Of a DNA stretch of 10,190 bases, positions 1 to 5,875 are shown one piece after another (positions within the stretch are counted from its first letter, which is position 1; every line of letters begins with the position of its first letter). The stretch is from an uncultured Prevotellaceae bacterium (lineage in GTDB: Bacteria; Bacteroidota; Bacteroidia; Bacteroidales; Bacteroidaceae). The DNA is taken from assembly GCA_900313845.1 (NCBI GenBank), contig OMTC01000036.1, positions 1 to 10,190 on the forward strand, in the 5' to 3' direction. Below the pieces are notes generated by a model. It ran no database searches, was not told where the DNA came from, and saw nothing but the letters and a program-made list of their open reading frames with translations. The position numbers and the translations under genes are program-made.

Positions 1-1
1 C

Positions 2-885
2 ATCGACATCATGTCCTTCCCATACGCCTCTAACGTACGCCTGAGAATGCCGACAAAAGAGGAAGTCGCAGCCATGAGCATCAGTAAGATGAAAGAGATA
101 CTGACTCGTCTGCACGCCAACTACAACGGCATGGTGGCGGTTGTACAAACGAACCAGACGCCTGCCACCGTCCTTCCGTTGATAGAGAAGTATCTGGGCA
201 GCCTGCCTGCCAAGAAAAAAGCCGTAGAACGTGTGGACCGCATGGAACAGCACTATCGAACGAACGACACTATCGCCGTGCAGAATGTGGAGGGTGACAC
301 GCCAAAGGCAGACTGCACCATGTTGCTGGCATGGGAGAAAGCTTTGACCTACGATGCCTCCCATCAGGCACACATGGACGCTCTGCGCAGTGTGCTGAAC
401 GAAGCATTGATCAATCGCATCCGTCTTCAGCACAGCGACATCTACAGCATTGGCGTGCAGCCCAAATTCACCCAGCATCCATTCCCTCAGATGCTCTTCA
501 CCATTTCCTTTGTATGCAACCCAGAGAAGGAGGCTACCATCCGTAACGACATCAAGACGCTGCTCAAGGAAATGACAGACAAAGGAATCGACGAACACTT
601 GCTGGAGAACTTCAAAAGCCTGAAACGGAAGAACCGCAAAGCACCTTCGCTCAACAAGAAGAGCGCTGACGACATCCGTGAATACTTCATCCACGAGCAC
701 CTTCGCTCAACAAGAAGAAGAGCGCCGACGACATCCGTGAATACTTCATCCACGATGGCATGGTGATTGACACCAACGACCTTGCCCTCTACGATGCCAT
801 CACCGTTGACTCACTGAAGGATTTCCTGAGCCGTATGCTCACCAACGGAAACATCCACGAGTATGTGATGAAAACACAGAAATAG
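2..885 (+). pseudogene. M16-family (PqqL-like) zinc protease, 3' end, frameshifted
   Basis: The open frame enters from the left edge, so this is the C-terminal part of a longer protein. It reads through an M16 C-terminal-type domain, with a segment near the start (YNGMVAVVQTNQT, then LPLIEKYLGSLPAKK) typical of the fold that follows the metal-binding half in PqqL-like peptidases. The catalytic HxxEH motif lies upstream, outside the window. The original frame runs to a stop at 764-766. From about 721 the family-like C terminus continues in a different frame (SADDIREYFIHDGMVIDTNDLALYDAITVDSLKDF..., split here as SADDIREYFIHDGM and VIDTNDLALYDAITVDSLKD) to TAG at 883-885. The shift is caused by an imperfect tandem duplication at 641-755, whose length is not a multiple of three. 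Removing one copy restores a continuous reading frame. Either the gene is broken in this strain, or the duplication is an assembly artefact and the gene is intact. The family call is fairly secure; the substrate is unknown. Confidence 0.75.
641..755 (+). repeat. Imperfect tandem duplication causing a frameshift
   Basis: Copy 1 (641-696, 56 bp) and copy 2 (697-755, 59 bp) both run from GCACCTTCGCTCAACAAGAA to TACTTCATCCACGA. Copy 2 has one extra AAG codon and one silent change (GCT to GCC). Both lengths leave a remainder of two, so the second copy is read out of frame. The two differences look like allelic variants of the same codons rather than damage. Confidence 0.9.
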
Positions 886-938
886 TTCATTCGCTTTGGG
901 AATGAACCACCTAAAGGCTTCGAATGAACGGGTGCTCC

Positions 939-1022
939 CCTTCGATTTTACTGAACCATCCCCTTGGTTTTATTGAATCAGTCCTTCGATTCAACTGAAC
1001 CGCTCCTTTGATTTTACTAAAA
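939..1022 (+). repeat. Four degenerate ~22-bp direct repeats
   Basis: Four related units begin at 939, 962, 983 and 1005, a spacing of 21-23 bases. The consensus is close to CCTTCGATTTTACTGAACC. The first and third units are nearly identical; the second and fourth are more diverged. A shortened copy (CCTTCAACTGAACC) lies at 1231-1244 and an inverted copy at 1116-1134. No reading frame uses them convincingly. They sit just 3' of the protease gene in the gap shared with convergent aqpZ. Their function is unknown. Confidence 0.7.
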
Positions 1023-1134
1023 TGCCGAGCCCTCAACGTAATTATAGCGAGCGCTCGGCGTTGCAACAGCGAGGGCTCGTTAAAACGATAACGAGCCCTC
1101 GGCAACTAGTTAAATTCAAAGGAGCGGTTCAGTT
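993..1134. repeat. Branched inverted-repeat element
   Basis: A perfect 19-bp inverted repeat (993-1011 with 1116-1134) extends by four more pairs after one mismatch, giving an outer stem of about 23 pairs. Inside it are two further hairpins. One pairs 1021-1030 with 1053-1062 (one G-T wobble). The other is a perfect 12-bp stem pairing 1070-1081 with 1090-1101, with an 8-base loop and an extra GTTGC/GCAAC clamp at 1060-1064 and 1102-1106. Bases 1026-1034 can alternatively pair with 1071-1079, which competes with both inner hairpins. There is no T-run after the hairpins, so this is not a standard intrinsic terminator. It could be a structured RNA, a REP/MITE-like element, or a bidirectional 3'-end structure between convergent genes. 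Confidence 0.65.
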
Positions 1135-1153
1135 TATCCTCAGATACGATGTT

Positions 1154-1216
1154 GGAAATCCTCGAAAGCGCTTCAGGAAATACACACATGCGCTTTAGGA
1201 AATCCTCGAAAGCGCT
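1154..1216 (+). repeat. 19-bp direct repeat pair with internal hairpin
   Basis: GGAAATCCTCGAAAGCGCT occurs perfectly at 1154-1172 and 1198-1216. GCGCTTT at 1190-1196 can pair with AAAGCGC at 1209-1215, forming a small hairpin over the second copy. The pair lies about 50 bases beyond the aqpZ stop codon in the gene-free stretch 886-1269. Apart from these repeats and the ones listed before it, I see nothing else in that stretch. Confidence 0.75.
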
Positions 1217-1269
1217 GCATCAGAAGCATTCCTTCAACTGAACCGACGCGGCAGATGGATGAAGAAGCT

Positions 1270-1950
1270 TTATGCTTCCTCGCTTGGTTCGATCATCTTC
1301 CAGATGAGGGCAGCAAGACCACCACCCACGAGTGGACCAACGATAAATACCCAAACCTGAGAGAGTGCAGCACCACCTTCGAAGAGTGCAGGACCGAAGG
1401 AACGTGCTGGATTCACAGAAGTGCCAGTGTAGTGGATTCCTACGAGGTGGATGAGAATCAGGCTGAGACCGATGGCAAGACCTGCGAAGTTGTTGGTAGC
1501 ACCGTTTGTCTTTGCTGTTGCACCGAGCACAACAAGCACGAAGAGCATGGTGAGCACAACCTCAACGACGAGACCCAGAGCGATGTTGCCGTTAGGACAA
1601 GCATTTGCACCCGTGTGAGTGCCAAGAGCCAAACTTGGTTCCATGCCAACGATAGCAGCCAAGCAGCAAGCAGCCAAAACGCCACCGATGAACTGACCTA
1701 CCCAATAGCCAATAGCGTCCTTTGTCGTCATACGACCACTGAGAAGAACACCAAACGTGATGGCTGGATTGATGTGGCAACCACTGATACCACCGATGCA
1801 ATAAGCCATAGCCACAACGGAAAGACCGAAAGCAATGGCTGTGCCTACTACTGATGCTGTGTCGGAACCACAGTTGAGACTAACTGCCGTTCCGCATCCC
1901 AAGAACGTAAGTACGAATGTACCTACGAGTTCTGCTAAATACTTCTTCAT
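1270..1950 (-). CDS. aqpZ: Aquaporin Z, water channel
   Basis: This 226-residue protein of the major intrinsic protein family is a passive water channel of the inner membrane. Its length is close to that of E. coli AqpZ (231). Both signature NPA motifs are present, HINPAITF with NPA at 61-63 and SVNPARSF with NPA at 180-182. The aromatic/arginine selectivity-filter residues of the water-specific type are also in place: F41, H168, T177 and R183. The histidine together with the phenylalanine argues for a water channel rather than a glycerol facilitator, which would have a glycine and a wider pore. The N terminus (MKKYLAELVGTF) is the usual start of the family, so the start codon is secure. It diverges from ptpA and is convergent with the protease gene; it appears to be monocistronic with its own promoter at 2013-2044. 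Confidence 0.95.
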   Translation of the reverse strand: MKKYLAELVGTFVLTFLGCGTAVSLNCGSDTASVVGTAIAFGLSVVAMAYCIGGISGCHINPAITFGVLLSGRMTTKDAIGYWVGQFIGGVLAACCLAAIVGMEPSLALGTHTGANACPNGNIALGLVVEVVLTMLFVLVVLGATAKTNGATNNFAGLAIGLSLILIHLVGIHYTGTSVNPARSFGPALFEGGAALSQVWVFIVGPLVGGGLAALIWKMIEPSEEA

Positions 1951-2012
1951 ACTGATAAAAGTTTTAAAGGGTTAAATAATGTGTTTGATAAATATTTGGT
2001 ATTGATTAACGG

Positions 2013-2044
2013 CAAAATTAGATAAAAATTTTCATAGATGGCAA
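2013..2044 (-). promoter_or_regulatory. Bacteroidota-type promoter for aqpZ
   Basis: On the minus strand TAATTTTG (2020-2013) matches the -7 consensus TAnnTTTG. TTGC (2044-2041) lies exactly 20 bases upstream, in the place of the -33 TTTG/TTG box. The predicted transcript starts some 50-60 bases before the aqpZ start codon. No Shine-Dalgarno sequence is visible before that codon. Confidence 0.6.
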
Positions 2045-2085
2045 GTAATCGTGTGAAAAAAATCTCCATTTCAACTAAAAAATTG

Positions 2086-2093
2086 TATTTTTG
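2086..2093 (+). promoter_or_regulatory. -7 box of the ptpA promoter
   Basis: TATTTTTG matches TAnnTTTG and ends 22 bases before the ATG at 2116, giving a very short leader. No convincing -33 box is seen at the expected distance. Because transcription would begin downstream of the in-frame ATG at 2038, this site supports 2116 as the real start of ptpA. Confidence 0.5.
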
Positions 2094-2115
2094 CGAAAAA
2101 TATAGCTTTACTCGT

Positions 2116-4341
2116 ATGAACAGAAAAATTTTTGCCACAGTCATCATGCTGATGGCTTTTCCTTTCCTCTCTATGGCTCAAAACAGAAACGGCATCAAGG
2201 CACGTCCAAAACAACTCTTCAAGCTCGAAGACCTCATCCCTGGAGGCTCGACTTACTATCTGAATTCAGTGCCACCATCAAAATACACGGCTTGGTGGGG
2301 CGATGAATGTCTGCACTTGGAACTCGACAAGGTGTCGGTCATCGACAAGAAAGCCTACGATGGCAAGACGCTCTTCACGCTCAGCGACATCAACGAGGCA
2401 TTGGGCAACCAAGGCACATTGCGCCACCTCTACAGCGTGAGCTTCCCTTCGGAGCGCACGGAAGTGTTGTTTTCCAACTATTACAACCTGTTTCTCGTGG
2501 ATTGGAAAGAGAAGAAGGTGGTGTGGAGTCTGCCGCTCGACACCACCGCCACTGCCAGTGATTTCAATGAGGAATCACGTAACCTCGCTTTCGTGAAAGA
2601 CCATAACCTCTACGTGACGAACGCAGAAGGAAAGACGGCTGCCGTGAGCACCGATGGCACACTGACATTGACTTACGGCGGCAGTGTACATCGCGATGAA
2701 TTCGGCATCAGCAAGGGCACTTTCTGGAGTCCCGACGGCTCTCTCCTTGCGTTCTATCGCATGGATCAGTCGATGGTGAGTGCTTATCCGCAAGTGAACA
2801 TCTCCATCCCTGAAGCCACAGTTCGCACAGGTGCAGAAAGTCCTTCGCGGGCTGCGCAACTCGACCCCGACCCATACCCAATGGCTGGCGAGACCAGTCA
2901 TCAGGTGAGCGTAGGCATCTACAACGTAAAGACGGGCAAGACCATCTATTTGGAAACAGGCGACCCTACCGACCGCTATTTCACGAATATCGCTTGGAGT
3001 CCCGATGCCAAGACGCTCTACCTCATTGAACTGAATCGCGACCAAAACCACGGTCATCTCGATGCTTACGACGCTGCAACGGGCAAGTTGCTCGGCACGC
3101 TCTTCGAGGAGCACAACAGCAAGTATTTCGAGCCGCTCAACCCTATTCAGTTCCTGCCTTGGGATTCCTCCCGATTCATTTATCAGACGCGCAAGGATGG
3201 CTACAACCACATCTACCTTTATGCCCTGAAAGGAACGCAAGCGAAGTTGGAGCGTCAACTCACCAAAGGAAAGTTTGAAGTGATTGACGTGGCTGGATTC
3301 AACAAAAAGAACAAAACGATTATCTACACAAGCAATGAGGCAAACCCGATTGGTTGCGCCATCTACAGCGTGGACATGAAAGGCAAGCGCACGCTGCTCA
3401 GCGACAAGGAGGGATGGCACACACCACGCCTCAACGCCAATGGCACCTACATGATGGACACGTGGTCGTCGCCAGAGGTGGCACGCCGTTACGAAGTGAT
3501 TGCTGCAAATGGTTCCCTACGCCACGAATACGATGACATACAAGAGCCTTGGGGACAATTCGCCGTGCCAGAAATGAAAGTGGGAACCATCAAGGCTGCT
3601 GATGGTGTGACCGACCTCTACTATCGCTTGGTGCTTCCTACCAACTTCGACCCTTCGAAGAAATATCCTGCCATCGTGTATGTCTATGGTGGTCCTCATG
3701 CGCACAACATTGATGCTTCGCGCCATTGGGGTGTGCGTGGTTGGGACATTTGGATGGCTCAAAACGGCTACGTGATGTTCTGTCTCGACAACCGAGGAAG
3801 TGAGCATCGTGGACTCGATTTCGAACAAGCCACCTTCCGCCAATTGGGTGTGGAAGAGATGAAAGACCAAATGAAAGGTGTGGAGTTTCTGAAGTCGCTC
3901 CCATACGTGGATGGAGACCGCCTCGGTGTGCATGGATGGAGTTTCGGAGGATTCATGACAACCAGTCTGATGACAACCTATCCCGATGTGTTTAAAGTGG
4001 GTGTAGCAGGCGGTCCTGTGATTGATTGGAAGTACTACGAGGTGATGTATGGCGAGCGCTATATGGACACGCCACAAACCAATCCAGAGGGCTATGCCAA
4101 GTCTTCCTGCCTCAACAAGGCTGACCAACTGAAAGGACGACTTCTTATTATCTATGGTGGCAACGACCCAACCTGCGTTCCTCAGCACACGCTGTCGTTC
4201 ATCCGTGCTTGCATCGACGCAGGAACGCATCCCGACCTCTTCACCTACCCTGGCGATGGTCACAACATGATGGGTACCGACCGCGTGCATCTCCACGAGC
4301 ACATTTCCCGTTACTTCGACGACTTCCTGAAGGGTAAATGA
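2116..4341 (+). CDS. ptpA: Prolyl tripeptidyl peptidase, secreted S9 serine protease
   Basis: This 741-residue exopeptidase of family S9B would release Xaa-Xaa-Pro tripeptides from free N termini of peptides in the periplasm or at the cell surface. Residues 1-22 form a signal peptide (MNRKIF, a hydrophobic core, SMAQ). A DPP-IV-type beta-propeller follows (roughly 40-490), then an alpha/beta-hydrolase domain. The catalytic triad is S609 in GWSFGG, D684 in GGNDPT and H716 in GDGHNMMG. As I recall the Porphyromonas gingivalis PtpA triad (S603, D678, H710), each residue here is offset by exactly six. The glutamate linked to tripeptide specificity there (E636) is matched by E642 in YYEVMYGERY. 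D194-E195 in HRDEFG probably corresponds to the amine-binding acidic pair. The start at 2116 is preferred over 2038 because it opens directly into a signal peptide behind a -7 box. There is no type IX secretion C-terminal domain. A general dipeptidyl peptidase IV activity is the alternative. Confidence 0.88.
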   Translation: MNRKIFATVIMLMAFPFLSMAQNRNGIKARPKQLFKLEDLIPGGSTYYLNSVPPSKYTAWWGDECLHLELDKVSVIDKKAYDGKTLFTLSDINEALGNQGTLRHLYSVSFPSERTEVLFSNYYNLFLVDWKEKKVVWSLPLDTTATASDFNEESRNLAFVKDHNLYVTNAEGKTAAVSTDGTLTLTYGGSVHRDEFGISKGTFWSPDGSLLAFYRMDQSMVSAYPQVNISIPEATVRTGAESPSRAAQLDPDPYPMAGETSHQVSVGIYNVKTGKTIYLETGDPTDRYFTNIAWSPDAKTLYLIELNRDQNHGHLDAYDAATGKLLGTLFEEHNSKYFEPLNPIQFLPWDSSRFIYQTRKDGYNHIYLYALKGTQAKLERQLTKGKFEVIDVAGFNKKNKTIIYTSNEANPIGCAIYSVDMKGKRTLLSDKEGWHTPRLNANGTYMMDTWSSPEVARRYEVIAANGSLRHEYDDIQEPWGQFAVPEMKVGTIKAADGVTDLYYRLVLPTNFDPSKKYPAIVYVYGGPHAHNIDASRHWGVRGWDIWMAQNGYVMFCLDNRGSEHRGLDFEQATFRQLGVEEMKDQMKGVEFLKSLPYVDGDRLGVHGWSFGGFMTTSLMTTYPDVFKVGVAGGPVIDWKYYEVMYGERYMDTPQTNPEGYAKSSCLNKADQLKGRLLIIYGGNDPTCVPQHTLSFIRACIDAGTHPDLFTYPGDGHNMMGTDRVHLHEHISRYFDDFLKGK

Positions 4342-4422
4342 AGAATGAAGAATGAAAAATGAAGAATGTATTTTACCACCATCCGGATGGCATTATTCTT
4401 CATTCTTCATTCTTCATTTTTC
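4340..4422. terminator. Heptad-built inverted repeat, likely bidirectional terminator
   Basis: Four GAAGAAT-type heptads at 4340-4367 are mirrored by four at 4395-4422, giving a 28-bp stem with one mismatch and one wobble. The loop is 27 bases and itself contains the 12-bp palindrome CCATCCGGATGG (4379-4390). The left arm overlaps the ptpA stop codon, and the right arm ends 14 bases before the stop of the convergent gene. It is well placed to end transcription from both sides, although the T-rich parts lie inside the arm rather than in a clean tract after it. Confidence 0.6.
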
Positions 4423-4436
4423 ATTTTCTAACCCTC

Positions 4437-4808
4437 TTATTGGTTTGCGTCGTCTCCTTCCTCCAGAGCTTCCCTCAGCATCTTTTTATCGAAGGTGAAG
4501 ACGTGACCCAAAACACCGACGGAAAGGAGCTTGTCCTCACCCTTCAGGCGTACAGAGGTGGTGTTGAAAAGATAGTAGTTGTGTACCTTCAATTTGGCAT
4601 CGATGGCGGTGGCAACTGCGAAATTCACAACGCTCTTGCCAATATTGGTGATGACATTGGAATGGAAACCATTTTCCTCAGCCTTGTCATCTACGTATTC
4701 ACTCACAGCTTCCATCATGGCACGCTTATGTGCTTTCTTGTCGGGCACGGTTTGAGTCATCAGAATTGCCACGGCAAGAATGATGATGAGAACAAGTAGT
4801 TTTTTCAT
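4437..4808 (-). CDS. Small membrane-anchored protein, probably DUF4359
   Basis: This is a 123-residue protein of unknown function. Residues 3-18 (KKLLVLIIILAVAILM) form one hydrophobic segment that could be a signal anchor or uncleaved signal peptide. There is no lipobox cysteine. The charged stretch that follows (TVPDKKAHKRAMMEAVSEYV) resembles the start of DUF4359 proteins, where a hydrophobic N terminus precedes a TxPxxxxH-type segment. The rest looks like a small periplasmic beta-rich domain (KLKVHNYYLFNTTSVRL, GVLGHVFTF). The C terminus is acidic. It is last in the minus-strand block, 90 bases after the DUF4835 gene, with a heptad array in the gap. The family assignment rests on recall of the pattern and is not certain. 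Confidence 0.75.
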   Translation of the reverse strand: MKKLLVLIIILAVAILMTQTVPDKKAHKRAMMEAVSEYVDDKAEENGFHSNVITNIGKSVVNFAVATAIDAKLKVHNYYLFNTTSVRLKGEDKLLSVGVLGHVFTFDKKMLREALEEGDDANQ

Positions 4809-4854
4809 ATTGAGTCTTTTTTGTGATTACTGAAACGTTATTTCCAAGTAACTT

Positions 4855-4900
4855 CGTTAAACGTTAAACGCTAAACGTTAAACGTTAAACTCTAAACGTT
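4855..4900. repeat. Heptanucleotide tandem array (CGTTAAA)
   Basis: There are six consecutive 7-bp units plus four bases: CGTTAAA twice, CGCTAAA, CGTTAAA twice, CTCTAAA, then CGTT. The array runs without a break into the stop codon of the DUF4835 gene (4899-4901). The same heptad family recurs at 8035-8064, 8125-8148 and 8174-8212. Confidence 0.9.
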
Positions 4901-5813
4901 ATTTCTGAATATTCTTCCACTGCGTGTTTTGGGAGGCATTGATGTTGGAAACGATGTTATAGACTGTTTCCTTCTCCTTTTGAGTGCCATGCCCTTTGAA
5001 GATATTCACGATTTCATCGCGCTTGTAGTCCGTGAAGATGACGGGAAGGTCGGAAAGAGGCTTGTTGGAACGGGCGTTTTTCAGCATTTCCAAACTTTCC
5101 ACGATGGCGGCACGTCCACGGTCCACATTGTTTGACATCTCATCAAGACCAAGGCGATGGTATTTGTATTGCAACTGACGGAACTCCTCGAGCGAGGATT
5201 CCATATAGTCGTTGATGATGCCATGACGATTACGGCTGTCGTCGAATGCCTTCCATCCTTCCTCCGACATGGTTTGTGCATTGTTCACGATGGTTTCTAC
5301 CGTGTGGAGCACTTCTGTGCCTCCGAGAGGGGAGAAGGTGTCGAGATCCATGCCGATGAAAAGATAGGCATAGTAGGCAAGCATCGCCGTGAGGTTGCTG
5401 TCCATCGTGTTGATATTGAATTCCAATGGGTCGAACTCCTTATAGGTGAAGTTGAAGTTCTTGTCGTTCATGGAGAACACCGTGGAATTGTAAGCAGAAT
5501 TATAAACGGGACGCGACAACTGGAACAACAGTTCGCCCTTGAAGCTCTCAGTTGCCTGGTCCCACGCCTTGATGGTGAGGTTCATGGTGCAGTCGATGCG
5601 TTCGTGCTCCTTGAACTGGAGTTCAGTCCACGCGCGATTGTTCATGAACTCGGTGATGGCAGTTTCCAAGGTTTCGAACACACTGGTGTTGGTTCCCTGC
5701 ACTTGGGTGTGAATCACCTTCACCTTGCAGTTCAGCTCTTGAGCAAAGGAGGAAGAAGCCGAAAACGCAATGAGAAAGGCGAAAGAGAGAAAATATGGGA
5801 GGATACGTTTCAT
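4899..5813 (-). CDS. DUF4835 (PorD-like) envelope protein
   Basis: This 304-residue exported protein matches the DUF4835 pattern. A signal peptide covers about residues 1-24 (basic start, hydrophobic core, SSFA before QELNCKV). After the QELNCKVKV opening there is a mostly alpha-helical body with the family's typical FNFTYKEFDPLEFN and LTAMLAYYAYLFIGMDLDTFSPLGG segments. Some annotations name this family PorD, linking it to the type IX secretion system; I recall that name but cannot verify its experimental basis. In many Bacteroidota this gene sits next to coaBC, as it does here (62-base gap, same strand), so co-transcription is likely. No other type IX secretion gene is in the window. Its molecular role is not established. 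Confidence 0.82.
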   Translation of the reverse strand: MKRILPYFLSFAFLIAFSASSSFAQELNCKVKVIHTQVQGTNTSVFETLETAITEFMNNRAWTELQFKEHERIDCTMNLTIKAWDQATESFKGELLFQLSRPVYNSAYNSTVFSMNDKNFNFTYKEFDPLEFNINTMDSNLTAMLAYYAYLFIGMDLDTFSPLGGTEVLHTVETIVNNAQTMSEEGWKAFDDSRNRHGIINDYMESSLEEFRQLQYKYHRLGLDEMSNNVDRGRAAIVESLEMLKNARSNKPLSDLPVIFTDYKRDEIVNIFKGHGTQKEKETVYNIVSNINASQNTQWKNIQK

Positions 5814-5875
5814 TTTGAAGAAGGATTGATGGAAGGAAGAGGATGTAGCAGAGCCACACCTGACAAAGTGGAGAA

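Noticed and set aside
939..1022. Possible CRISPR array
   Set aside because: Units are degenerate and follow one another with only 2-5 bases between them; there are no unique spacers and no cas genes.
1070..1101. Intrinsic terminator for the protease gene or aqpZ
   Set aside because: The 12-bp stem is strong, but neither strand has a T-run after it; kept only as part of the branched element.
911..1105. 64-residue open frame in the repeat-rich gap
   Set aside because: It is made from the direct repeats and hairpin arms, with no start context or similarity to a known protein.
1255..1854. 199-residue open frame antisense to aqpZ
   Set aside because: It lies almost wholly opposite a certain aqpZ gene, has no recognisable domain and a Thr/Cys/His-rich composition typical of antisense frames.
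2038..2115. Upstream in-frame ATG giving a 26-residue longer PtpA
   Set aside because: The -7 box at 2086-2093 lies inside this extension and the signal peptide begins at 2116; the extra residues are charged and do not resemble an exported N terminus.
3517..4302. 261-residue open frame antisense to ptpA
   Set aside because: It lies opposite the conserved catalytic domain of ptpA, and its His/Val-rich sequence is a reflection of that coding strand.
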